The notes beneath the pieces are model-generated. The model did no database searches. It had not been told where the DNA came from and saw only the letters and a list, made by a program, of their open reading frames with translations. A program made the translations under genes and the position numbers. 64,000 nt of DNA, taken from contig CM074807.1 in NCBI GenBank assembly GCA_037447605.1, positions 2,589,429-2,653,428 on the forward strand, written 5' to 3'. Each line of letters starts with the position of its first letter. Position 1 is the stretch's first letter. This document shows positions 51,799 to 62,900 of this stretch, piece after piece. The stretch is from Zygnema circumcarinatum (Eukaryota; Streptophyta; Zygnematophyceae; Zygnematales; Zygnemataceae).

Positions 51799-54700
51799 TT
51801 AACGTTTTCGCTTTTTAAATGGAGCGCCTCCCACGGCCTTATCTGCTTCTACAGGAGTTGCAAGCGCCCTCTGAGAGCTGCTGCTCTGCACCCTCGAGCG
51901 GTTCTTCATGGCCTCACGATCCACAAGAGCGAATTCTAAAATGGGGCGATGGGTCGGAGAAAACGCATCTGCATTGCAAATAGACATTGTTCAGATGGCT
52001 CCACACAATTACTGACACATAGGAGCAAGTCCGGGAAATGCGGCAGCAGAATAGGTAGTGAAGTGGAGGGGAGTGATCAGAAAAGCCTATCTACACTGGT
52101 AAAAGAAGCGTGTTTCAAAAAACAATACTGCTCAAATTCCTGGTGGAATTGCACAAGAAGAAGCACATGCTAGGGTTGACATGCTCTAGGTATGAACATT
52201 CTTGAGTTGAAGGACGACGGTTCACCATCAAAAACACATCCGTACAAAAGTAAGTGGGCAGGCAGACGAGGGTGGGCGACTGACCGGGATGGTTGTTCAG
52301 AGCTCGAAGCGCCACAAGCGCATGTTGCGTCTCTGTAAACTCCACAAACGCAACACCGCGCTTGGAAGTAGTGGAAACGCCGGGCCTTGTGGGCTTATTC
52401 CGCAATATTTTTACCTGCAATGGAGATACGAACGAATGAAATGCTGCAATGTTCTTGTTCTTCTGCACAACAGGGCCATTGAAGGACAGCAGACACTTGA
52501 AAGGGCTTGCTAGCCCCACCTCGGATATGGAAGGGTTCTGCTTAGTCGCACGCTTCCGCACAGCATCAAGCAGTAGACGCTGCAATTGCGGCTTTGTCAT
52601 TTCCTCCGGAACGTTGTGCACAACCAGACGAGTGGAAGATACGACGAAACGCGGGCTCTGAAGTTTGCTGGCCTTCTCCTGCTCCAGTCTGGCCTTGCAA
52701 AGAAAAGGAAAGAACATGGGGTCAGAATGTTTACCTATTCCATGGACGCTGAAACAGCACTTGCAAGCAAAACTGCAGAGGATCCTCCTGCTGCTATACG
52801 CCGTAACAGTTAATGGGCATTCTCTTGAATTAAATGCAGCATATCATCATCAAAGGTAGCGAGGCAGCAACAGTAACCACATAGGTCACGTGCGGAGTTG
52901 TAGAACGCTAAGTGAACAGGAAAACATACAAAGGTCCAGAACATAGGGTTGACTGAAAACAAACGCGTGACATGAGAAAGGGTGAAGTGGTCAAATTAAC
53001 AGTGAGAATGGGTAGCCTCGACGTGACGGGGCCTCCATCAGATCGTCATAAGGCACTAACCTCTTGCGCTTGTCAAGATCAGCTGCAGACATTCCCTCGG
53101 CCGCTCGCGAACCTTCGAGAACAACACCTTCCTGCAGACATTACAGGAGTCATCTACAGCCGCTCTTCGCAGTTTAAGGTGCACAGACGACGTTAAGGTA
53201 GTGAGAAACAGGAAAAACCAACACAGTGACTGAATGGGCAATAGATTTCACAACTCCGATAATGTTACAAGAGTTGATTGGTAAAAAACTAATCATTGAA
53301 GACAAAAGTAGAGCAGATGTCCTGCCAATCAGAGCACTGAGCACACCTGGAGGAGGTGTAGGTTCCGTGGATGCTCTTTTTGAGTTTTGGTTGCCTTTTC
53401 AATTGCAATCTTTTTTGCTTCATCGCGGCCCACAGCATGACTGACACCAATTTTGCGGCCAAGAACAGCGATTCCTGCGCCTTTCTTTGCTGCCTTCACT
53501 GCTGTATCTGCTCCCTCTGCCTTCAAATACTCAATGAATGCAGTACCCTGTGGACGCCTGCATGAAGACACACGAACTAAGTTTGAGAAATAACGCAAAT
53601 CAGAGAAGAAATGCGAAAAATTCCACATGTAACAGCAAGGGGGAACTTCGCACCGTGTCACTGGATGGAGGACAAGGCGGCAAGACCGCAGGCCGCCGAA
53701 TTTTGCAAAGGACTCTTGCAAGTCCGAGTTTTGTGCCAGTGGGGGAAGTCCCCGGACAAAGACTGTACAGCGCTCTGAAGTAGAAGGACCCGAATGCTGC
53801 TTCTCCACAGGTGAGACTCTCTCTCCCTTCTTTTTGTTTGTACCATCAGCTGTGTTGTTGGACACGGGAGCCTCCCTAACTCTTTCTTTGGCTTGCGTCT
53901 TCTTGCTTTTTTGGGCATTATCCGAAACCTTATCAGCTTCTGCAAGGAAGCTTGCTAGCACCTTTCGCATCCTTTCACCATCGTCTATGTGCCCATCCAT
54001 GCCTCTGCTATCCTCCTCCACATGCTTTTCCAGTTCCCCTTCGCTCGCACCACCTTGCTCATCTGCTTTATCTTCCGCATCAGCAGCTTCAAGTTCATGG
54101 TTCCCCCCCTCATTCTCATTGAGACCAGCTTCGGTAACCGGGACACCACCTGTAACGTAAGGTCTTACGTTGCATTAGGCCACAATCACAAGGCCACACC
54201 GTCTTGCAATAGCTGACAGACAATAGCCCACTCTCTTAGCGTATTGACAAGATATACAATGAAAAGTAATAGGTCAGAACGGTACCTGCTTGATCAACGA
54301 ACTCTGATTTTGGAACAGACCAATCAACAGCGATTGGACGACCTCCTATTTGAGTAGCATTAAGGGTTGCCAAGGCCTGTTATGAGGCAACAAGCTACAG
54401 TTATGTGAGCTTCTGAGAACTAAATGTACCCTACATTCGCTTGGGAAACATGAACTATGTTCTGTAGTGTTGATATTGAACAAAGTGCAATCAACAGGGG
54501 CGTGTCTGGCAGATAAGGCACCTTCTGAGCATCCGCATCGGAAGTGTATTGGACAAATCCAAAACCACGAAGCCTGTTCCCAGCAGTGCCCGTTCAGAAC
54601 TGGCTGCAGATAAAAAAAAAATTGGCCTGAATTGGTCACAGCCAACAGCCCATCAGTTTCGTACCTGCCTTCGGGAGTCCGCGGTAGTGTGAGTTCCCAC

Positions 54701-57700
54701 ACGAATCCAACTGCACCAAAAAATTTCCGTAACTCGTCTTCACCAATCTGCAGTCAGGCCAGACAACAGCACAGTGAAAGTTACCAGACTTGAACTCCAT
54801 GAACTCCGGTTCTTAATTGCGTGATTCAGTGCAGATTGACAACTCACCTGATATGGCAGATTGCGCACAATGAGACGGTGCTTCTTCAATTTGGAACCCT
54901 GCATGTTCCTCCATCCATTGGCAGGCAAATTGTACTTCAGTCTTCACTTTGGAAAATGATCAACAAAGCAGAGAAAAACCAGCAGCAGTACACCCGCTCT
55001 GACAAACAGGCTCACAGTTACGAGCCAAGACCGACCATACACAAATGTGTACCATTGTAAAATAGAGGGTTTCCCCACAGGAAAGCACTCGTGGTTCAGC
55101 TTTCACGACCCGTTAATTCACAAGCCCGCACACCCAACAGCGAAAAACTCCTATGCCGACAAGGGCTATCTGGGCATGACCCAATAATGATTATTATCCT
55201 GCCAATAAGTTAATCTGCAAATTCGTGCGTTATATTCCCAGCGCAGTTTTGCAGTATGTTTTTTTCATGATGAGAGCAATTGTCGGTCTCAACACAATTC
55301 ACCTATTCTTCATTTGCATATGCCTCAGCGGAATACTGCAATTGCCATCATGCAACATCCCGTCTGCCCCCAAACTGAGCACCCTTTCGAAAGTTGAAAA
55401 GTCACCTCACCGCCCAGCTGGCGAGCCCACAAGGCACCTCCTGCCAGCTGGCGACCATGCAGGCCGGCCACCACCCGCCGAGCGTCGCGGACGGAACTGC
55501 AGACGAGGGCCAAAGCTGCCGGCTTGCACCCATCTCTCGCCAAACCTGGGGACAAAGTGCACGTCACACAGAGCTCTTCAGTTCAAGTATTAAGTATTTG
55601 CCAAACCCATCTTTTTGAAGCTGTTCTGAAGGCACCCATCTCTCACTTCTCCTGAAATGCTGGTCTTGGTATACCGAGGACTGGCTCTCAGAACCCATCA
55701 CCTGACCTTGCACTTGTGCCACCAGAAATTTCTACTCATGCGTTTAAGCATGTTCTCCTCCTGTTTCGATTTGAAATCGCAGTGATCTTCCTCACAACTT
55801 TCTTCTCAAACGTCATTCTGCCCTTTTGCATACCAACAAGTAGAACAGACACAGAAACAACATACACAAACACACACTCCAATCCTCCAACAGGTGTGGC
55901 AGATCATGTGCAATGTCTTTAACAGTACGTGAGCTTACTTCGCTGATTCAATTCCTCCACTGGCAATTCGCTAGGTGACTCTACACAGGTTACGATCTCC
56001 TGCACCAAGGCCAAAGCCTCCTCCTTCATAGCCTGTCCTTGCAGGCCAGCCAGTACCACAGTTCGGGCCGACCTGCACCCAGCAACACCTGCTCCTCTCA
56101 AGATTCCAGATAGTTGTCTGCTGATGTTCTGGTAATGCAGTACAGGGGATACTCTTATCAGCAACTCAGCAAAAGTGTGCTCCAAAATGATCCAAATAAT
56201 ACAGCAGAAAGTCCACTTGCGGTTCAGGCTGGAAGAGATGTACAAGGAACAAGCCAAGTGGTTTTATATCATCCGAGTTATTTTTGAAGCCTAGCAGAGA
56301 CAATGATGAAATCTCTCTTGCGGCATAAAAGGCTCCTTGGTGCCCACCTCTGCGCATCAGATGCCTGTCCTTCCTTGCTCTCCTTTTTCTTTTTTATCGG
56401 GACATCCGTACCTTTCTGAGTTTTCCCCTGTTCTGCATCATCAACGGCAATTGTGTAAGTCTCTAGCAGAAGAATGTATGAACCCTGTTCAATGCTGAAC
56501 TTCCTCTATCACACACTTACTAGCATCCGAATCAGCTCGTAGTCGTTTCCGGCTTATCGTTGCCACTTTCTCCTCTGGGGCCTCAACCACAGTTTCCGGT
56601 TCCTTTTCTGCCGGTTGAACCCCATGCTCTGTGGCCTCTCCATCTTTTCGAACTTCCCGTTCTGCATCAGCTGCATGACAGGCGAGATCCCACAAAGAAC
56701 TGAGCAGGTGCAATAAGCCTCGAAGCATACTTGCTCCTGTGACGTGAAAAGGTCAATGTCAAACCTCACAGCCACCATTTGATGCAGAACACAGCGCAAA
56801 CCTCCAACTTATCTCAGAACCAGAGCATTTTCAGAATTCACAATCATCTAATCATCACTAAGCGTCCTATGAAACCACATATTCAGATTTAGAAAACCAT
56901 GGTAATTGTCCATAAAATCCAGGAGTGCCACCGCGCACAGCTTTAAATGCGTGTTGATTCCGGGAGTGTTCATTCCTGATGCCGCATTCCGAGTATTAAC
57001 TTCCACCATGCTCAATTTCCTACATGTACTGGCTGAATACTGGCGCAAGAATGGTACATCCCATGGAAGCCACAAACGCGACGATAGACAATAGGTTGTG
57101 CAGAGTCATAAACGATTGCGCTTCAAGGGACCGGGCTCCTTGCTATCATTCTAATTGTATATCAAACTCAAGGCAGCAGAAAGATAGTAAAGGTTGCCGC
57201 TTCTTGCCATGAGTGCATTCTATTTTTGTAAATCAATCGCCTTATTTCCCGAAAATCGGGAAAATAGATTAATTTAGCAAGGTTATCAGCTTACTTAAGG
57301 TACGGGGTCTAGTGCATCATTTTGTCAAGGGTGTTTGTCCAGAGAATGTTGGCTAGGAAGGTGTGACTGCAGTTTACATAAACGTGGATGTGATCACTCC
57401 TTTTAAATGTTACACTTCATACTTTGGCTTCCTCGTCCAATAACGTGCTACCTTTGATATACGAAGCTAAACCTTACCCCTGGATGCAAACTAAGGTAAA
57501 CTCTCTGTGGAGATTGCAAAGTTTCGCTTCTCCTTTGTGATTAAAGGAGTTTCTAAGTAATGGCTTTCCGCCCGTACCTTCTAAAAGCGTGTCCTTACGG
57601 CGCTGCTCCTTGGGAGGTCGCTTAGAGGCCGAATGCAATTGGAGCTTGCGACCCCGCAGGCGAATGCCATCTGCTGCATGAACAGCACGCGCAGCATCCT

Positions 57701-58176
57701 CCGCGATAGCACTATTCGGCTCAAAACAAACACAAAGGCGAATAAGGGGAAATGTCAGATATGCCAAATAGGAATCGTGCTAAAGCCAAATTTCTGGGAA
57801 GGTTTTCGTCACTTACAAATGCACATAGCCAAAGCCGCGATGTGCCTCGCTTCCTGAAAAAAATCAAGAACAGAATTAGCCCTGAATACGGAACAGGGTG
57901 CAGCGCAACAGCACAGAAAGGTGCGTTCAGCAAAGAAAGTTCACCTTTTGGCCTGACGAGAAAGCACCTTCTGACAGGTCCAATAGCCGCACATGCTTCC
58001 TCCAACTGTCAAAGAACACACTGCAAAATTCAGTTGGGAATTGCTCCTTGCCCCCGCTGCTTTCTTCCAGGAAGCACTTGCAGAGAAGCAGTCCAGCTCA
58101 CCTCTGCATCTGTGGCGTCGAAGGGCACGTTGCGCACAAAGACGACACGCCGCTCGGTCGGCGGAGCTTCAGTCAT
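51799..58176 (-). CDS. RBM28: RBM28/Nop4-like multi-RRM ribosome-biogenesis protein
   Basis: Eighteen minus-strand exons: 58102-58176, 57945-58005, 57817-57853, 57578-57719, 56521-56661, 56348-56432, 55939-56072, 55406-55545, 54848-54898, 54665-54747, 54522-54573, 54286-54376, 53654-54149, 53347-53557, 53057-53131, 52520-52693, 52285-52414 and 51799-51968; about 782 residues. Nop4/RBM28 is nucleolar and needed for 60S subunit assembly. RRM1 is ERRVVFVRNVPFDATDAE with HRGFGYVHF. A degenerate RRM-like unit (RTVVLAGLQGQ ... WARQLGGE) is typical of plant homologues. RRM3 is HRLIVRNLPYQIGEDELRKF with RGFGFVQY. RRM4 is RCTVFVRGLPPLAQNSDLQ with GTAFIEY. RRM5 is TRLVVHNVPEEMTKPQLQRL with RGVAFVEF, ending RPILEFALVDREAMKNRSR and a basic tail. 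All junctions agree in phase except exon 3/4, which is one nucleotide short with the only AG available. Confidence 0.95.
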
Positions 58177-59954
58177 GTCGGTCAGCGCTCTCTCTCTCAC
58201 TCTCTCTCTCTCTCTCCCTCTCTCCCCTCAGCACTCCCGCAGTTCAGGGCTGCACCCCGCGGCCTCGCCTCCAGCCAGCTCCAAGACTGGGAGGGAGCCT
58301 GCGGGACGGAAAGGCGGCTGCAAGGCCCAAGAGCCGTTCTTATTGTTACTTGCAGGCAGCTCCCAGTCCCCCCCAGCTCTTTGCAAGGGCAGGAGAGGCG
58401 AGGCGCGGGGGGGGGTGCAGGTGCTTCCTTCCTTGGGCGGGCGGAGGGAAAGAATTGGCTTGGCATTTGATCTCACGATGGCGACGACAACAAGAGAACC
58501 TGGCGATGGCATGAAATGAGGATGGACAAAGGCAAAGTGTGGAGGCTTGGGCTGAATTGGAAAGGGAGGAGGAGGCAAACTGAGAAGGACCACCAATGGT
58601 CGTTCATGACTTTGACTGCAGACACCATGGCGTTAGCTTTGGAAGAATAAGGCATTCGGATGCACGAATGTAAATGATTGAAAGCATGGGGTTGGTTCTG
58701 GCTCCTGTTGCTGTTGATGCTCTTTTCAATTCAACAACCCTCTTTGTTGAAAGAAGTATGGTTGCTCCTGAAGTAAGGCTTGTGCATGTGTTGCTCAAAG
58801 TAAGATCCATAAGAAATTGTTTAAGAACGAATGGCATACAGCGCAGTGGGTGTATGAGTGCAAGGACCGAGACTTTCGTCCAAAACATTATATGTGAATT
58901 CTAATGCAGGGCTCGCTCATGAACACGAAGGACGATATCAAGCAGCAACCTGAAGGCTTGGCGAACTGAATTCCATGGCAAACAAGTTATTTCTCAAGTA
59001 TGCGATGAAGCGTGCCAGCAGAAACACCCGAGCCCAACAATCGTCAAGAGGAGGCATCAAATGCGTGTGTGCGCTGTTGAGCAGTGTCCTGGTTAACTCA
59101 GTAGAAGCTTGCAAGCAGGCTCAGCCAGCAGGCGAGTCTGCCATCTCCAAAGGCATCGACTCAATGGTCGCTTCGTGCAACATCATATACAAGAAGAGAG
59201 GAAAGGGCTAATCTAAAAAAGAATGCATCTAAATTTGGAAAGCGCACAGATCGATCATCTAAAAACCTTGCCATGACGAATTTTCGAACAAGCAAATGGC
59301 ACGGGTGACTTTCAACTATCAATGGGCAGCTAGATTGCAATGGCATCGTTTCTATGACTTCTACAGGTCGTCGGCTGTATGACTTAGAAGCCCCTGCACA
59401 GCAAACCCACCATCATAGCACAGATTAGAACGAGGGAGTGCAGCAGTGAGGGCTACAAGCAGAAGCGAATTACAGGGTGGGGGAAGAAATAAGGCGTTCT
59501 TTCAGGAAGTCGCAACGGCAAAGTGCAAGAGCCCTCGTCTTACCTTTTCCTGAACTAGTACCCTATCTGCCCAACTTAAAACTAACCAGAGCTCAGGTTT
59601 AGCCACAATATTCGTAAGAGCATAAAAGCATTGAAAAATTGGTATCCTCGGTATTCTTGGTACTTTTGGTATCCTCTTTCTCAGTCCCAATGCAACGAAT
59701 AGTGACTTTGCTGCCTGAGTCTTATGGTTTTCCATATGAATGAGTTTTATTTCCCAGCTATTGAGGAGAACGCCCATTTCCACAGTTATGCGCAAACCTT
59801 TCAAAAACCACCCCCAAATGTTGGCATTTTGAATGTCTGCCTACTTGCAACTTCAATATACCTGCTTAGGACCTCCCTCTTGGAACCACCCTTCTCTTAG
59901 CCTGATAATTCACTTCAACCATTCCTGCTCGCATTTCTTCGTCACAACAGAAAC
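58177..59954. other. Region between RBM28 start and bS21m stop
   Basis: Begins with a (CT)n leader tract (58192-58225) and a GC-rich promoter-like stretch to 58450. Then comes a diverged piece of the dispersed repeat, followed by AT-rich sequence with no supported gene. A 9-bp tandem (GGTATCCTC type, four units) lies at 59641-59676. Confidence 0.55.
58472..58544 (+). repeat. Possible diverged fragment of the dispersed repeat (copy C)
   Basis: TCACGATGGCGA at its left and GGATGGACAAAGGCAAAGTGTGG at its right resemble the start and centre of the copies at 15875 and 63862. The middle is different and the 3' part is missing. Confidence 0.4.
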
Positions 59955-60332
59955 TCACCTCGTCTTTTTGCTCAAAACCCAATCGATTTTGGCCTTCATC
60001 TCTTTAGTCCTTCGCCTGATCTCGCCCTCCTTCCTGAAAAGCACCTTCAGCTCTGCAGGCTTGTAATTGTACTGCCGTGCGCGCAGCATCCGCATGCTGT
60101 TATCATCCCTCAACTTCCACTTGTACCGCTTCAAAGCACGATCAAAATCACCGTTCTTCACCTCCACAAAGACATTCCGCTGCTGCTGCAGCTGTGAAAA
60201 TCCACAAGTCATGCCTGCACCTGCTGGAAGCCCCCTAGCTTCAAGACAAGGTGCTTCCTGCTTCAGCACTGCGGGGCCTACGGGACGCAGCTGCTTCATC
60301 AGCGCCCTCAGAAGGGGCGCCATAGCCCACAT
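59955..60332 (-). CDS. Mitochondrial small-subunit ribosomal protein bS21-like
   Basis: Single coding exon, 125 residues. The C-terminal 70 residues (VFVEVKNGDFDRALKRYKWK, RMLRARQYNYKPAELK, IRRRTKEMKAKIDWVLSKK) match the S21 family pattern: a short strand, 'A-x-x-x-x-x-x' helix, an R-x-x-x-Y-x-x-P turn and a basic helix, closest to animal and plant mitochondrial S21. Residues 1-50 (MWAMAPLLRALMKQLRPVG onward) are hydrophobic and basic without acidic residues at the very start, as in a mitochondrial presequence. The start at 60332 is the first in-frame ATG after a likely 5'-UTR intron acceptor (TTGCAG at about 60351). An upstream ATG (60540) reads only MAS before splicing into a stop. The stop TGA lies inside a donor-like GAGGTGAGT. 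Confidence 0.75.
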   Translation of the reverse strand: MWAMAPLLRALMKQLRPVGPAVLKQEAPCLEARGLPAGAGMTCGFSQLQQQRNVFVEVKNGDFDRALKRYKWKLRDDNSMRMLRARQYNYKPAELKVLFRKEGEIRRRTKEMKAKIDWVLSKKTR

Positions 60333-61690
60333 CTCTGGTACCTCCTGCAATACCCGAATGCACGCCTTTCTTCAGCAGATAGAGCACTCGGAAGGAAGTT
60401 TTTGCAGACCTAATTTCGCCCTCACTCGCTATGCGCAAGCGGCGGCTTCACTAAGCTTCTTTTCGCGAAGGGACTTTCCGTCTGCCTCGCCTCCTCCGTG
60501 TCTCCCTTTGCGCCTTCCGACGATCTTACAGGAAGCCATGGCTGCGACGCCTCCGCGTCTATGGCGGCCTGAAGCTCAACGCCGGGTGCGGCGAGCCTTC
60601 TCCGATCTCGCAGGTGCTCGGCATGGCTGGGAGGCTGCCTCCTCGCGAGGCCTGCGTTCAGCGACAGCTCTTGTCAACGCTGTTCTGCGTGAGAGGTGCG
60701 ACAGGTGTGGGGATTGGGAGAGGAGTAGAGAGCAGGAGCACTGCAGAGGGGTCTAGGAACATGATAGAACCGCAGCTGCACGGTACAAAATGAATAGGGA
60801 AAAGGCGGGTTATTTAGTGGGTAACAGCTGTTGCTGTCAGTTTGCAACGTTAGACTTTTGCACAGGAAAGGAGAATGGCCAAGTAATCTCACTTTGAGAT
60901 GGGCGGTTAGTGCAGGTATTTGGGCGCAATGGATCTCGGGGTTCTAACTGATTCCCCAAACATCCTTGACAAAGCGAAGAAAAAGCTGCAACGACAGCAG
61001 GTGCACATGCAACTAGCAACAGAATACCTCCAATGTCTCAGTCAAAATATTTTGCTGCGCTAAGGGCCATCCCACGATTAGCCCGCTCGTCTTGCATTCG
61101 TTACTCTCTTCATGTTCCCTTTTCCAGGCTTTTGCATTTTTCCCATCTTTTCTCTGTTGATGTAGACTTACACACCAGCATTCTTCATGGTCCCCTTTCT
61201 GTTATTTCCTCTCGTCTATTTCTATTCGTACATTCTTGTCCATTATCCTGTCCTGCTCTTCGCTTTTTCGCTTTTACTCCCCTCAGAAAGCTTCTATCTT
61301 CATTTTTTCTCCATTTCCATTTGCTAGTTTTCCCTGCAACCCATCTTTCTGCTTTCCCTGTGACCAAAGAGGGGGGCGCTCGTCACAGCCTGCCATCCCT
61401 CTCAATCCATGCTTTCCGGAGCATTTTGAATCAGCAATCCTCCACCTTCCATAAAAAAAAACCGATTTCTCAGAGAGTAAATAGAAACTCGCCTCGGCTA
61501 CATTGCATCTGTTGAAAAAGCGTAACTTATTTTTTCGGTGGCAGGCAGCCCATCTGCAACATGTCCTGGATGCTCTGCGAGAGCTGGTCAGCCACGCTCC
61601 TGCCCAATACCACAAGACAGAGTTCTGCTCCTGCCTTTCGACACTTAGCCACAGATTTTCATCTCCTGCAAGTGGAATTGATTTTTCGAG
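60333..61690. promoter_or_regulatory. Divergent intergenic region between bS21m and the unknown gene
   Basis: Contains a probable 5'-UTR intron of bS21m (donor CCT|GTAAGA at about 60530, acceptor near 60351) and a GC-rich CpG-type core (60480-60700). The rest is pyrimidine-rich (61080-61330), which may be leader of the plus-strand gene. No other gene is supported. Confidence 0.5.
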
Positions 61691-62900
61691 ATGTCCAAAC
61701 TGCTCAGCATAGGGCAAGGCAGCGGGCTGCTCCAGGCCGAGACAGCAACAGCAGCCAAGGCAGCGGCGGCATCTTTGGCGCCTGCAGCTCCGTTTGAAAC
61801 AAGTCTCGTTGTCGTCAGCTGTTTGCCTCTCCGGGCATTTGGTCAGTATGTGGCTTGAAAGGGGTCTACCGTTGTGCATGGAGAAATATTGGTGATAAAA
61901 ATTGGTGATATTATTGGTGATAGGCGGAGGGGTGCATCTTGCCAGCCGCATCGGATGATGTGAAAAGGCCACGCGTTAAAAGTATGGTTTTTGACCCCTT
62001 GTCTTTTGCAAGGAGGGTTGCAGAGCTCTGGGGCAGTGAAATTGCAGACATGTTGAACAAGGAGCTTCAGGTGAAGGTGAGTTTTTTTGAGAGAAAAGAG
62101 GTTATGGAAGTTCCCGGCACTCTTTCACGGGTGATTGTTTTGAAGGCCATCACCCAAGATTACAGTTTGAATGTTATGTCACGCAGGTTCTTTTGACAAA
62201 CGCGCTCTGCTCACAATTTCCTAAGGAGCAGCGAGGGGCTGACTTAATGGAGGCATTGCAGAAATTGGAAGGTAACGTGATTCGTAGGAATCTTGCAACT
62301 GCTGTGACCATTGCGAACAGAAGTGGAAAACGGATTGACGGAGGCTGCAGTTATGTTTAAAGTGGGCGGTGTTATGTGGGGACATGTAGCAGCAGGATTA
62401 GGAGCGAAAGAAACAGAGCCACAAGTGATAGATCGAGAAACGCTGCAGGTGGGTCCACTTTCTCTTGTCGTGTTCCCAAGCAGGAAAGGAATAGCTGACC
62501 TTATGTCAGTCAGTGTTGGTTGCCACCACCATTACGTTATGCCTTGCACTGGAACATGGTGCGGCTGCCAATGCCTGGACCTGCCTACAGCTGCAAGGCA
62601 TTCTGTACTGAATCTCCACCGCACTGAGGGCAAATGACAAGTAAATGCAGCGCTGCTGCAGGTATATCTCGCCGCGTGGTTGGCAGAGACCTTTGTGGAC
62701 AAAGAAAGGTGAACATGCAAACTGTTTGGGCAACACATGCCCCCTCTCTGCCAGCCGTCCTTTTTTACCACGTTTTGGATCAAAGCCTGCACATACATGT
62801 GGGGGGGAATGGTTGCCCTGCTGACTTGGATCGAATTGGGTGTGAGCCGTGCAGGATACGAGAGATTATTGCCAGCGTGGACGAGTTGCGGGAGGCGTAG
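61691..62900 (+). CDS. Unrecognised 195-residue protein, six exons
   Basis: Exons: 61691-61841, 61946-62076, 62187-62271, 62321-62448, 62662-62708 and 62855-62900. All five junctions use GT-AG and keep phase, which makes the gene credible though I know no family. Residues 1-50 are Ala-rich (AETATAAKAAAASLAPAAPF), possibly a targeting peptide. The remainder is predicted mostly helical: MVFDPLSFARRVAELWGSEI, ADMLNKELQVKVLLTNALC, GADLMEALQKLEEVENGLTE, AAVMFKVGGVMWGHVAAGLG, VYLAAWLAETFVDKERIREI and a charged end. Exon 2 could alternatively end at 62070 (CAG|GTGAAG), shortening the protein by two residues. It is divergent from bS21m. Confidence 0.75.

Noticed and set aside
57474-57577. Continuation of RBM28 exon 4 past 57578
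   Set aside because: A good donor GAAG|GTACGG and the phase of the next exon (56521-56661) support splicing there.
60528-60540. ATG reading MAS as the bS21m start
   Set aside because: After splicing at the GTAAGA donor it meets a stop codon at once, so it is at most a mini upstream ORF.
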